64,000 nucleotides of DNA, from positions 640,384-704,383 of the forward strand of contig NZ_JAFIDJ010000002.1 in the NCBI RefSeq assembly GCF_017051705.1, given 5' to 3'. Both the position numbers and the translations under genes were made by a program. This stretch comes from Algoriphagus lutimaris (GTDB lineage Bacteria > Bacteroidota > Bacteroidia > Cytophagales > Cyclobacteriaceae). The notes beneath the pieces were generated by a model, which was not told where the DNA came from, ran no database searches, and was given only the letters and a program-made list of their open reading frames with translations. Shown one piece after another: positions 1 through 10,204 of this stretch (positions are counted from its first letter, which is position 1; each line of letters opens with the position of its first letter).

Positions 1-3000
1 AATGATCAAAATGGCATCAATGCATCCACGGTAGTAGGTCATGCCAATTCGGAAGGGGCAATGACGGTAGGCGCCGTACTATATGCCAATACTGCAGTAT
101 ATGGATTTGACCCAGCATTAGTACCTAGTGGAACAGAGCCCTTTACAGTGGCTTCCTTCTCCTCCCGAGGAGGAACCACCACCAATGGGGTGGTTCGGGC
201 CAAACCGGATTTCACAGCTCCCAATGGGGTAAATACCACTGTCAATTTAGGAGCTCCCAATCTAGAGGATGATGATTTTCCAAATTTCTATGGTACTTCT
301 GCCGCAGCTCCGCATGCAGCCGCTTTGGCTGCCCTCATCAAGCAAGCCCGACTCAAATATTACCCAGAAACTTCTCCTCCTAATTGGGAAGGTGAAGTAG
401 GTTCCACCACACCTGAAGACATCCGGCGGGTACTCAAATCAACGGCACAAGACATGCATGATCCCGGAGAGGACTTTCTTTCCGGTGCTGGGATGGTTCG
501 GGCAGATAAAGCTTTATTGACCTTAGCAACTCCTAATCCCAATAACATTGAATTGGTATATGAGGAAGGAATAACTCCTGGAGAGGTAGAGTTTCAATTG
601 ATCATTCAGGGAACCAACCTCTATGAAGGTTCGAATGTGTACTTGAGAGAAGAACAATTAAACGCCGTCTATGGTGTGGATGAATTTGGTACCGGCTATT
701 TGGAAGTGACGGTACCAACTTTTGAAGGAAACCCAGGGGTAACCGTTGTAAATAATTTCATTTCCGACAGTGAATTGGATGGGGGTACTGCCGGACCGGA
801 ATATTTCTTTGATGTGGTTAAAAGAACCATAGCCATCCGGGCAGATGATCTATCCAAAAACTATGCACAGACAGTACCTGCTTTCGCAGCAAGCGTCTAT
901 GAAAGAATTGATAATAATTGGGTGTTAAGTGAGCTGACATTGGAGGAAATAGGATTGACTTTAGATCCTGAAAACCCGGACCCTTCTTTACAATTATTGA
1001 CCTTATCCAGTACCATCACTGGTAATTTGGCCGAGGTAGGGACTTATATTATTACCGCTTCCCATCCTCAAACAACCTTTACCTATTCGGATTTTTTCAA
1101 TTATGTAGGAGTGCTTCAAGAAGATGGCTCCTTATTCTATGATGGAACAAATAATGATTTTGGAAATTATGGTCCAGGTATCATCACAGTGGAAACCTTA
1201 CCTATTACTATCAAGCCGAAGGACCTAGTAGATCAATTTGCCATTGAATATGGAGAGTCCATAGGAGATGCATTGGAGTTTGAAGTATTGATTGCAGATA
1301 GCCTGATAGGCCCAGAAAGCAACCCGAAAATCATCGATGTGGCCGGGTTGAAAAATAGCGTTCTTACCCAATATATGGAGGACTTGGAACTTGCCAAAAG
1401 AACGGGAGACAATAGCCTTCCATTGGGAATATTTAATGGAAGATCCATTATCAATAAGGAAAGCTTTGTCAACAAAAGTTTCATGGTCAGCGGACGTAGC
1501 ATTATTAATGGAAGAACAATCATCAACGGCAGATCCATCATCAATGGGCGAACCATTATAAATTCTGCATTTGATGTCCCTGCCAACTCCTTCTTAGATT
1601 ACCTAGAAGATCCTGAAAATCAAGATTTGCAAGCCGTCAGCATCAATGGAAGGACGATGATCAATGCTCGGACCATGATCAACGCCCGAAGTATGATCAA
1701 TGGAAGAACCATCATCAATGGACGGACCATTATCAATGCTAGAAGCATTATCAATGGAAGAACCATCATTAATTCTAGAACCATCATCAATAGTACAGGA
1801 GGTGAAGAAGAAGAGACAAACTTCAATAACCTGGTCATTTTTGGAGAAAAAGATCTAGAATTAGCTGAGGAAGGGGAAAATGCAGAAATCGGGAAATACT
1901 ATGACTTCGGCGCTGAAACGGGAGAAAATAACGATGATTTCAACTTGGAATTCTTCTCCATCACGATGGTAACTGGTACTGATGTAGGACCACAAGTAAT
2001 TATCCCCGGTACTTTTGAATCCAGAAATTTTACCTCTTACTATTTACCTGCCGATCTTACCATTACTCCTGCCTCCTTACTTGCAGAAACTTCAGCGACT
2101 CCAGATGCAATGATTTACGGAGATTCTATTCCTCCACTGAACACATCATTTGAAGGTTTTAAAATTAGTACCAGCTTCCTTAATTCTGAAGAAACGGAAC
2201 TAACCTTAGAGGAAAATACCGAATCAATAGTGGATACTGTTACCTATCGATTGCTGTATCAGGAAATTGCATTTCCAAGAGTGGGTGTGATTCCAGTAGG
2301 ATCCTATGTAATAGATCCAGAAATCACCCTGTTTGAACCTTCTAATTATATCATTGACCCTATTAATAAAGGAATGCTTTCAGTAGGAAAGGCAACACCT
2401 ACTGTCATCGTTACAGGTGGTGAATTCGAATATTTGGGAGAACCGATTGAAGCAAGTGCCTACGCATATGGAATTGGCGGAGAAGAAGATTTTCTGGATA
2501 GAAAACTAATCTCCATTGAATACGAAGGAGTTGGCCAAACCAGCTATGGACCTACCACCTTTGCTCCCGTATTCCCTGGTACTTATCAGGTAATTGCACA
2601 GTATGCAGGAGATGAAAACTACACTTCAGCCAGTTCGGAATACGCTCCTTTCCTAATTGTAGGATGTGCCAATGAGGCACCTGAGATAGGGGATTTTGAA
2701 ACCGCTATGGGAGCTGGAAATACCAGTAACCCTGCAATCATTAAAAAACCTGCCAATACCAAAATCGGTGATTTGTTGATTGTCGGATTAATGTTCGAAA
2801 AAGGAGAAGCTCCTTTGGTAACTCCTGAGGAAGCTGGGTGGGTCCTAATCCAGCGAGTCAATCAAGAAAACCAAGTCGCTATGGTCACCTACTACAAAGT
2901 GGTGGAAGACAATAATGAGCCGGAAACTTATGGGTTCCGTATCAACCAAGCGCCAAAATGGACCATGGGAATTACTAGAATTGAAGGGGCTGATATCCAT

Positions 3001-3675
3001 CATCCGGATGGTCCGATTGTCACCTTTAGTGGAGATTCAGGATCTCAGAGTTTAGTAGGAACTACTCCTTCTTTAACCACCACGGACTGCAATACCCTGA
3101 TCATGTTATTCTACACCAACAAGAAAAATGCTACCTGGACTCCACCGGCAGGTACTATTGAAGTGTACGATGATCCGAATGATCAGCAAGGTCTGACCTC
3201 CAATATGATGAGCTATTTTATTCTGAGCGATGCGGGCGAAACCGGAGCCTTAAGCGCTGAGGCTTCTGAAAGCGAGCATTGGGTGGCCCAAGCCATTGCA
3301 ATCAGGCCAATCGTTACAAATTTTGAAACAGCCAGAGTAAAACCAATTACCGGAGAAACCAATCCTGAAATTTCACTATCTTATGAAAGTAAGCAGCTGA
3401 AGCAGGAGGAAATTCCAAGTGAATTGATTGCCTACCCTAATCCAGTAAATGACCGATTAAACCTAAATCTGAAAGGGTTGGTCAATGAAGAGCCTAGTGA
3501 TTTCTCTTTGGTCATTCTTGATGCCATGGGAAGAATCCGTCAATTGCCTAGAGTATGGCATGAAAGGGAAAGAAGACTTGAGTTGGACTTCTCTCAAATG
3601 AATGTTGGTTTCTATATTATCAATATCAATACCACCAAAGGGATGAAAACCATTCATATCATCAAAGACCCGTAA
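1..3675 (+). CDS. Secreted S8 (subtilisin-like) peptidase with hexapeptide repeats, MBG domains and a T9SS sorting domain, 5' truncated
   Basis: The frame is open from base 1, so the gene starts upstream of the window; the first internal ATG (61) lies inside the protease domain and is not the start. The catalytic serine is visible in GTSAAAPHAAALAALIKQ (Ser codon 298-300); the Asp and His of the triad would lie upstream. After the protease come MBG/YDG-like beta domains (around 1200-1320, 2050-2160 and 2390-2640, with 'ITIKPKDL', 'LTITPASL' and 'ATPTVIV' entries), two blocks of hexapeptide repeats, a lectin-like or fibronectin-like segment (about 2690-3310), and at the C-terminus a type A type IX secretion signal starting YPNPVNDRLNLNL. 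Known for such proteins: export by Sec, then outer-membrane passage and surface anchoring through T9SS. The substrate is unknown. The TPR kinase follows after 84 bp. Confidence 0.9.
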   Translation, partial: NDQNGINASTVVGHANSEGAMTVGAVLYANTAVYGFDPALVPSGTEPFTVASFSSRGGTTTNGVVRAKPDFTAPNGVNTTVNLGAPNLEDDDFPNFYGTSAAAPHAAALAALIKQARLKYYPETSPPNWEGEVGSTTPEDIRRVLKSTAQDMHDPGEDFLSGAGMVRADKALLTLATPNPNNIELVYEEGITPGEVEFQLIIQGTNLYEGSNVYLREEQLNAVYGVDEFGTGYLEVTVPTFEGNPGVTVVNNFISDSELDGGTAGPEYFFDVVKRTIAIRADDLSKNYAQTVPAFAASVYERIDNNWVLSELTLEEIGLTLDPENPDPSLQLLTLSSTITGNLAEVGTYIITASHPQTTFTYSDFFNYVGVLQEDGSLFYDGTNNDFGNYGPGIITVETLPITIKPKDLVDQFAIEYGESIGDALEFEVLIADSLIGPESNPKIIDVAGLKNSVLTQYMEDLELAKRTGDNSLPLGIFNGRSIINKESFVNKSFMVSGRSIINGRTIINGRSIINGRTIINSAFDVPANSFLDYLEDPENQDLQAVSINGRTMINARTMINARSMINGRTIINGRTIINARSIINGRTIINSRTIINSTGGEEEETNFNNLVIFGEKDLELAEEGENAEIGKYYDFGAETGENNDDFNLEFFSITMVTGTDVGPQVIIPGTFESRNFTSYYLPADLTITPASLLAETSATPDAMIYGDSIPPLNTSFEGFKISTSFLNSEETELTLEENTESIVDTVTYRLLYQEIAFPRVGVIPVGSYVIDPEITLFEPSNYIIDPINKGMLSVGKATPTVIVTGGEFEYLGEPIEASAYAYGIGGEEDFLDRKLISIEYEGVGQTSYGPTTFAPVFPGTYQVIAQYAGDENYTSASSEYAPFLIVGCANEAPEIGDFETAMGAGNTSNPAIIKKPANTKIGDLLIVGLMFEKGEAPLVTPEEAGWVLIQRVNQENQVAMVTYYKVVEDNNEPETYGFRINQAPKWTMGITRIEGADIHHPDGPIVTFSGDSGSQSLVGTTPSLTTTDCNTLIMLFYTNKKNATWTPPAGTIEVYDDPNDQQGLTSNMMSYFILSDAGETGALSAEASESEHWVAQAIAIRPIVTNFETARVKPITGETNPEISLSYESKQLKQEEIPSELIAYPNPVNDRLNLNLKGLVNEEPSDFSLVILDAMGRIRQLPRVWHERERRLELDFSQMNVGFYIININTTKGMKTIHIIKDP
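1435..1791 (+). repeat. In-frame 18-nt/hexapeptide repeats (consensus G-R-[ST]-[IM]-I-N) in two blocks
   Basis: Seven units (1435-1563, two of them degenerate) and eight units (1645-1791) of a six-residue motif such as GRTIIN, ARTMIN or SRTIIN, separated by about 26 non-repeat residues rich in acidic and aromatic positions. The period is exactly 18 nt. Alternating polar (R, S/T, N) and hydrophobic (I/M) residues suggest a short beta-helix or beta-roll wall; that structure is an inference. Confidence 0.9.
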
Positions 3676-3759
3676 TTATGCACTTCCATACAATCGAAAT
3701 ATCCACCGACAAAATGAAGGTAACGTAATCCGCAAAAACTAAGGAACCAGGACCATTAT

Positions 3760-5898
3760 ATGACTACTTTTAGATATGTGCTCATTCTATTTTTGTTTAC
3801 ATCTCTCTATTTACCCAAAAGTTTGGCCCAAACGAATAGGATAGATAGTCTAATTCAGTCTATAGGAAAACTAGAGGAAGATAGTGTAAAGGTTTCTGGC
3901 TACATAGATTTAGGTCGCGAATACTTTGATTCTGATTTGAGTAGGACAATCTTTTACATGGATTCAGCCATTCAATTAGGTGAAAAAGTCAATTACAAAA
4001 AAGGGCTGGCCGATGCATACAATCTGAAAGGAAGAGCATATGCTCAACAGGGAAATTTCCAAGAAGCCATCCTGACTTTTCAGGAAGCATTAAAATTCTA
4101 TCAGGAAATTGGAGACCAAACAGGAGAGGCCAATATTCTGAGTAATCAGGGTTCCATTTATTTTAGACTTGGAAACAGTACCAAAGCTCTGGAATTACAT
4201 TTTCAATCCCTCAATATATCCGAAAGACTGGATAATAAGCTTCGGATTGGAACCTCTCTAAATAATATAGGGACTGTTTACAGTAAAAATAACTCGACCA
4301 TCCAGGAAGCTCTCACCTACTTTAAAAGATCACTTCAGGTATTCGAAGAAATTAATTTGGAGACGGGAATGGCCATAGCAGCAATGAATATTGGGGAAGT
4401 CTATTTTTTAGACTTAAACTATGACTCTGCTACCTTCTACCATCAGAAGGCTTTAAAATTATGTGATGGAACAATAGATGCAACCTTTCCACTCACCCAA
4501 CTCGGAGAGATTAGCTCCCAATTGGGAAATTTTCAGGATGCCTACGGATACCACCAAAGAGCATTGGATATTTCAGAAAAGTTAGATGCTAAATTTGAAT
4601 TGACACAAAGTTTGATCGGGCTGGCCAAAACCCAGATTAAGCAGCAAGATTATAGAGCGGCCATTTCCAGTTTTGAGCGGGCTAAAACCTTGGGGATAGA
4701 AATTGATGCCAAAAATGAATTAGTAGATATCTATGAAAATCTCGCCAACACCGAAGCGCAGATTGGAAACTACAAGGCTGCATATGAAAATGAAATCAAT
4801 GCCAAAAGCGTCAAAGAAGAAATAGCAAAATCAAGTACAGAAAAGAAAATACAACAACTTCAATTCGAATTTGAGCTGGACAAAAAAGAGGCAGAAATCG
4901 AACTTCTACAAAAAGATACAGAGTTAAAAAATGCCGAAGTATTTAACCAGAGAGTTATCATTTTCGCTTCATTGGGAGGCCTGGCGATGTTTGTCATCAT
5001 CAGTATTTCTTTATTCCGAAACAATCTGAGTAAGCAAAAGGCTAACCGTCTATTACAAATCCAAAAAGAGGAAATCCGCATACAAAGAGAAAATGTCGTT
5101 TCGGCATATGATAAATTGAAATCTACCCAGGCCCAACTGATCCAATCCGAAAAAATGGCTTCTTTGGGAGAACTTACCGCAGGGATTGCACATGAGATTC
5201 AGAACCCCCTCAATTTTGTAAATAACTTCTCTGAGGTTAGTGAAGAAATGGTGGATGAAATGAAGGAAGAACTGGAAAAAGGTGATTATGATGAAGCAAA
5301 ATCCATAGGAGAAGAAATCAAACAAAATCTTTCCAGAATCAGATTACATGGAAAACGAGCGGACTCCATCGTCAAAGGGATGCTGGAACACAGTAGATCC
5401 AATGCAAGAGAAAAAGTACCTACAGATTTGAATCTGTTAGCCAATGAATTTTTACGATTGTCCTATCATGGTATTAGAGCAAAGGACAAAGCATTTAATG
5501 CAGACTTTGAACTGGAAGTAGATGACCAGCTTCCCAAAGTGACTGTGGTGCCTCAAGACATTGGTCGGGTTATCCTCAACATGGTAAACAATGCTTTTTA
5601 TACAGTCAACGAAAAATCAAAAACCGGAATTCCTGACTACCAACCGATGGTTCGTGTAAAAACCAAAAAAACTAAGAACGGTATAGAATTGAGCATTCAG
5701 GACAATGGAAGTGGTATCCCAGATGCCATCAAGGACAAAGTATTCCAACCATTTTTTACCACCAAACCAACCGGGTCTGGAACAGGCCTTGGCCTAAGTT
5801 TAAGCTATGACATTATTAAAGCACATAATGGCGAATTAAAAGTAGAAAGTAAAGAAGGGGAAGGAACTGAATTCATCATTTCATTACCCCTAAAATAA
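3760..5898 (+). CDS. TPR-containing membrane sensor histidine kinase
   Basis: 712 residues. The order is signal peptide (residues 1-24, ending LAQ), about eight tetratricopeptide repeats in a periplasmic sensor (roughly 45-345), a coiled coil, one membrane helix (about 399-420), a second coiled coil, HisKA dimerisation with phospho-acceptor His478 in [16 protein letters not shown], and an HATPase_c domain with N box, DNGSGI and the [10 protein letters not shown] lid. The kinase core is almost the same as in the two kinases downstream (6438-10136, 10205-11605), while the sensor differs. No receiver is fused, so phosphotransfer to the stand-alone receivers at 11.7-13.1 kb is plausible (inference). 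The input ligand or partner is unknown. Confidence 0.93.
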   Translation: MTTFRYVLILFLFTSLYLPKSLAQTNRIDSLIQSIGKLEEDSVKVSGYIDLGREYFDSDLSRTIFYMDSAIQLGEKVNYKKGLADAYNLKGRAYAQQGNFQEAILTFQEALKFYQEIGDQTGEANILSNQGSIYFRLGNSTKALELHFQSLNISERLDNKLRIGTSLNNIGTVYSKNNSTIQEALTYFKRSLQVFEEINLETGMAIAAMNIGEVYFLDLNYDSATFYHQKALKLCDGTIDATFPLTQLGEISSQLGNFQDAYGYHQRALDISEKLDAKFELTQSLIGLAKTQIKQQDYRAAISSFERAKTLGIEIDAKNELVDIYENLANTEAQIGNYKAAYENEINAKSVKEEIAKSSTEKKIQQLQFEFELDKKEAEIELLQKDTELKNAEVFNQRVIIFASLGGLAMFVIISISLFRNNLSKQKANRLLQIQKEEIRIQRENVVSAYDKLKSTQAQLIQSEKMASLGELTAGIAHEIQNPLNFVNNFSEVSEEMVDEMKEELEKGDYDEAKSIGEEIKQNLSRIRLHGKRADSIVKGMLEHSRSNAREKVPTDLNLLANEFLRLSYHGIRAKDKAFNADFELEVDDQLPKVTVVPQDIGRVILNMVNNAFYTVNEKSKTGIPDYQPMVRVKTKKTKNGIELSIQDNGSGIPDAIKDKVFQPFFTTKPTGSGTGLGLSLSYDIIKAHNGELKVESKEGEGTEFIISLPLK

Positions 5899-6437
5899 AT
5901 ACCTCCATTGTAGCCCTCTCCTTTTCATGGTACAAATACATTTTACGCGAGCCCTTCAATTTCAACCTAGGCTGGTTTAAAAACTCCTGCCTTCTCATTT
6001 GGAAATTCAACAATCCTCATTTTTCATACTGCAAACATTAGATTTAAGGATACCTATTGCTTGGTTTTGAAGGATTTAGTTTCAATTCTATTTCAGAATA
6101 CCTATGGAAATTCCCGTAATAAAATGTAGATTAAAATGCCAAACAGGACGGAAGGGTGATGGATAGAAATGAATACCAAGTTGTGTGAGCTTTTTTAAAT
6201 GAAACCCAATAAATAAAAGCAAAATAACTCTGAGTACTTTTTCTATTGATTACATTCGGTGAACAACTGGTTTCATTTTTTCGAAGGATATACCAGGTAA
6301 ACACCTCTAGAGTAGGTTGCTCTCAAATGCACATTTTTGAAACCTACATGACCTCCACCCTATTTGGAAAAATTTGTAAAGGTGGAATACTAGTTTATGA
6401 TTCATCAATTCTTCACGTGTTTATCAAACCACATTAG
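5899..6437. other. 539-bp intergenic gap without a convincing gene
   Basis: The only longer reading frame (6246-6437, 63 codons) has no recognisable domain, no signal peptide and no leader, and looks random. I see no strong terminator hairpin and no TAnnTTTG box that I would defend. It probably holds the promoter of the propeller kinase. Confidence 0.5.
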
Positions 6438-9400
6438 ATGAAAACCTCCTATTTTTCATTTGTAGTGCCTTTGGTTTTTATTTTTTCTTGCTCAGAAAGC
6501 CTGGATAAAACGGCAACTGAGGTAAAAACCCCGATCTCCAAACCCACTGTAGTACAGCTGGATGCATTACCTGATTCTTTACAGCCTATTCCCCGATTTA
6601 TAACAGAAGTACAAGCACCGCAAGTAGTAAGAGTTCCGCTGAGTTCCTCAGAACAAAGAAGCTATTTCAACGATGGGGAGCTGATTAGCCTAACCCCACC
6701 AGTGATATCTCCTTTGTTAGTCCTTCAGGATGAAGATGGAAGTACCGTAGCAGGCAGCAATGGACCCTTCATTCTTGGAGAAGGAGGAAGAGCACAATTT
6801 ACCACCTACACTTCTGACAACGGATTGGCATTGGATGCGGTTAACTCTTCCCTATTAGATCGACATGGTCATCTATGGTTTGGAACTTCAGGAGGAGGAG
6901 TAAGTCATTTTGATGGAAATACTTTTACCAATTACACTACGGTACAAGGTTTGGCCGCCAATAACTTAAGATCCATTATTGAGGACCAAAATGGAAATAT
7001 TTGGTTTGGAACGGTCGGCGGTGGGGCCAGTAAATATGATGGAGTAAGTTTTACCAATTTCAATGCTGGCAATGGATTGGTGGATGATATTGTTTTCATC
7101 ATCAAAGAAGACCAGCAAGGAAATCTTTGGTTTGGAACCAACGAAGGAGTAAGCAAATACGATGGGAATACCTTCACCAATTATACCACCGAAGAAGGGC
7201 TGGCCGGAAATGTAGTGGTGAGTATAGAGGAGGATAAGGAAGGTAACCTTTGGTTTGGAACCTATGGTAATGGTGTCAGCAAATATGATGGCAACCAATT
7301 TCATTCAATCGCAGCTACCGAAGGCCTGTCTGGGGATCGGGTTCGGGTAATCCTAAAAGATTCCAAAGAAAACTTATGGTTTGGTACCGTAGGAGAAGGG
7401 GTCACAAAATATAATGGAGAAACTTTTGAAAACTATCGTATTGAAGATGGGCTTGCCAGCAACTTGATTCGAAATATTGCAGAAGACAAAAGAGGAAATT
7501 TGTGGTTTGCCACCTCAGGGGGAGGAATCAGCAAATTTGATGGAAATACATTCACCACCTACACCACGGGACAAGGCCTAGCGAGCAACAATGTCCTCAG
7601 TATTACAGAGGATAAATCAGGAAAACTATGGTTTGGAACGGACGGAGGAGGAATCAGCAGGTATGATGGGCTAGGTTTTACCACCTTTACCACTGCTCAA
7701 GGACTGGCGGCAAATATTGTAATGAGCATAGCCGAAGATCAGCAACAAAACCTATGGTTTGGAACACCTCTGGGAGGTATCAGCAAGTTTAACGGTAAAA
7801 ATTTCACCAACTACACCACTGCTCAAGGCTTGGCTTCGGATGTCGTATTCAGTCTATATGCGAACCAAAATGAAGAATTGTGGATAGGCCGAGTGGGTGG
7901 AATCAGCTTGTTTGATGGCAAGAGTTTTACCAACTATTCATCTGACCAAGGTCTCACTGGATATGATGTTTTTAGCATTCTGGAAGATAAAAATGGAATT
8001 CTCTGGATCGGCACCGATGGAGGTGGTGTCACTCAATTTAACGGAGAATCATTCACCAATTTCACTCCAGATCAAGGCCTGGCAGGATATGCCATACTCA
8101 GTATCTTAGAAGACAAATCCGGTAGAATCTGGTTTGGAGCTGCCGATGGAGGAATCAGTATTTTTGACGGTAAAAGCTTTACTAATCTCACAACAGAACA
8201 AGGATTAATTGATAACTCAGTCCTTAGCATTGAGGAAGATTTTGCAGGGAATTTCTGGGTCGGTACTGAGCATGGATTAAACTTTATCAGTTCCAATGAT
8301 TTGAATGCCCTGCTTCAAGGAAACTTTTCGGAAACAGAAAATCTTTTCAAATCCTTTACCACTACCGAAGGATTACCCAATGATGTCATCCTACAAATCG
8401 AATCATTCCCTACTGGGAAAATTGCCGTTGGAACGAACTTAGGCTTGGCGATTTTTGATAGTCCTATGGCTAATGAGCCCCTGCAGGAGCTCAAAAACCT
8501 TGAGCTTTTTAATTCCAACACAGGCTATCCCGTCAAAGACCTCACAGATGGTCAAAAAGGAATGTTTTTGGATAGCAGAGGCATTCTCTGGGCAGGTACA
8601 GGGAGCAACAAAACGGCTTTGAGCAGGTTGGATTACTCCTCTTTATTAAGAAATGAGAACTTACCAGAGGTAGCGTTAATGCAAGTAAAGATCAATGAGG
8701 AAAACCTCTCTTGGAACCTCTTAGCTCAAGCTGCCAACAATCCAGAAAGTGAAGGAATAACGACTTCTCAAATCAATGAAGAAGTCAGTGTTTTTGGAAG
8801 AAGTCTAAGTGAGAAAGAGCGGGAAGCCATGCGCAACCGATTCAATTCCATCGCGTTCGATAGTATCGCTCCTTTCCATCCTATTCCACTTAATTTGGTG
8901 CTACCCTATAAAAACAATCACCTGACTATTGATTTTGGTACTAACGAAATTTCCAAACCCGAATTAATAGAATATCGGTACATGCTGGAGGGCTATGATC
9001 AGGAATGGAGCCCCATTCTCAAAAAATCCGAGGCCACTTTTGGTAATATCAGCGAAGGAACCTACACCTTCAAGGTCATGGCCCGATACAATGGTCCTGC
9101 AGTAGCTGGAGCTAGCGAATGGACCACTCCAACCAACTATACCTTTACTGTTTTACCTCCTTGGTTTAGAAGCTGGTGGGCCTATGGCTTGTATACCCTG
9201 ATCTTTCTTTCATTGATTTACCCTGCCTCCCGATACCAAAAGAATCAAGTATTAAAGGCTGAACAAAAGAAAGCCCGTGAACGGGAATTGGCACATGCAC
9301 GGGAAATTGAAAAGGCTTATGCAAAGCTAGAAGCCTCCCATGAACACTTGAAAGAAACCCAGTCTCAATTGATCCAAGCTGAAAAAATGGCCTCCTTGGG

Positions 9401-10136
9401 AGAGTTGACCGCAGGCATCGCACATGAAATTCAAAACCCCTTGAATTTTGTTAATAATTTCTCCGATGTCAGCAATGAATTGATGGATGAAATGATGGAG
9501 GAATTAGAAAGTGGGGATATGGAGGAAACCAAAGCCATTGCCGAGGACATCAAACAAAACCTCGAGCGGATCAACTTGCATGGAAAGCGTGCCGACTCCA
9601 TCGTCAAAGCCATGTTGCAGCATAGCCGGGTAGGTTCGGGTAAAAAAGAACCTACAAACCTCAATGCTCTGGCAGACGAATGTTTACGCTTGAGTTTCCA
9701 TGGACTCAAAGCCAAAGACAAAACGTTCAATGCGGATTTTCTCACTGACTTTGATGAAAAACTGCCGCAGTTAGAAGTCATTCAGCAAGATATAGGAAGA
9801 GTGATTCTGAATATGGTAAACAATTCATTTTATGCAGTAAACGAGAAATCAAAAGCAGTAAACGGTACTGAATACCATCCCTATGTTAAAATTACCACCA
9901 GGCAAATCTTAGGAGGTGCAGAAATTACCATAGAGGATAATGGGCCAGGAATCTCTACAGAAATCATCAATAAGATATTCCAACCCTTTTTTACCACAAA
10001 ACCAACAGGGCAAGGAACCGGATTGGGACTTTCTCTCAGTTATGACATTATTAAGTCACATGGAGGGGATTTAAGAGTAAAAAGTAGTACCACAACTGAC
10101 CAAGGAACCGCATTTACTATTTATATTCCAGAATAA
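6438..10136 (+). CDS. Lipoprotein-type two-component regulator propeller sensor kinase
   Basis: 1232 residues. A lipobox (LVFIFSC, Cys18) predicts a lipid-anchored N-terminus. From about residue 115 there are 12-13 regulator-propeller repeats of about 42 residues, each built around 'G-L--N-V--I-ED--GNLWFGT-GGGVSKYDG--F', which fits a double seven-bladed periplasmic propeller. A Y_Y_Y domain follows (about 830-905), then one membrane helix (about 915-935), a coiled coil, HisKA with His996 (GIAHEIQNP) and HATPase_c ([17 protein letters not shown]). Known relatives are the hybrid two-component systems that sense polysaccharide fragments in Bacteroidota, but here the C-terminal receiver and AraC output are absent, so it must signal to a separate receiver. 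The start at 6438 is chosen because it gives the lipoprotein signal. Confidence 0.93.
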   Translation: MKTSYFSFVVPLVFIFSCSESLDKTATEVKTPISKPTVVQLDALPDSLQPIPRFITEVQAPQVVRVPLSSSEQRSYFNDGELISLTPPVISPLLVLQDEDGSTVAGSNGPFILGEGGRAQFTTYTSDNGLALDAVNSSLLDRHGHLWFGTSGGGVSHFDGNTFTNYTTVQGLAANNLRSIIEDQNGNIWFGTVGGGASKYDGVSFTNFNAGNGLVDDIVFIIKEDQQGNLWFGTNEGVSKYDGNTFTNYTTEEGLAGNVVVSIEEDKEGNLWFGTYGNGVSKYDGNQFHSIAATEGLSGDRVRVILKDSKENLWFGTVGEGVTKYNGETFENYRIEDGLASNLIRNIAEDKRGNLWFATSGGGISKFDGNTFTTYTTGQGLASNNVLSITEDKSGKLWFGTDGGGISRYDGLGFTTFTTAQGLAANIVMSIAEDQQQNLWFGTPLGGISKFNGKNFTNYTTAQGLASDVVFSLYANQNEELWIGRVGGISLFDGKSFTNYSSDQGLTGYDVFSILEDKNGILWIGTDGGGVTQFNGESFTNFTPDQGLAGYAILSILEDKSGRIWFGAADGGISIFDGKSFTNLTTEQGLIDNSVLSIEEDFAGNFWVGTEHGLNFISSNDLNALLQGNFSETENLFKSFTTTEGLPNDVILQIESFPTGKIAVGTNLGLAIFDSPMANEPLQELKNLELFNSNTGYPVKDLTDGQKGMFLDSRGILWAGTGSNKTALSRLDYSSLLRNENLPEVALMQVKINEENLSWNLLAQAANNPESEGITTSQINEEVSVFGRSLSEKEREAMRNRFNSIAFDSIAPFHPIPLNLVLPYKNNHLTIDFGTNEISKPELIEYRYMLEGYDQEWSPILKKSEATFGNISEGTYTFKVMARYNGPAVAGASEWTTPTNYTFTVLPPWFRSWWAYGLYTLIFLSLIYPASRYQKNQVLKAEQKKARERELAHAREIEKAYAKLEASHEHLKETQSQLIQAEKMASLGELTAGIAHEIQNPLNFVNNFSDVSNELMDEMMEELESGDMEETKAIAEDIKQNLERINLHGKRADSIVKAMLQHSRVGSGKKEPTNLNALADECLRLSFHGLKAKDKTFNADFLTDFDEKLPQLEVIQQDIGRVILNMVNNSFYAVNEKSKAVNGTEYHPYVKITTRQILGGAEITIEDNGPGISTEIINKIFQPFFTTKPTGQGTGLGLSLSYDIIKSHGGDLRVKSSTTTDQGTAFTIYIPE

Positions 10137-10204
10137 TTCTTTTGGAAGGGCTTAAAATTCTTTTAAAACTATTTAATTAATAGATCAAATAACAAAACAA
10201 CGTC

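Noticed and set aside
1435-1791. Minus-strand open frames over the hexapeptide repeats (1233-1586, 1620-1838)
   Set aside because: They are mirror products of the 18-nt repeat and give only Leu/Met/Pro-rich sequence.
6246-6437. 63-codon open frame ahead of the propeller kinase
   Set aside because: No domain, signal, leader or codon pattern supports it; the adjacent ATG at 6438 gives a perfect lipoprotein signal.
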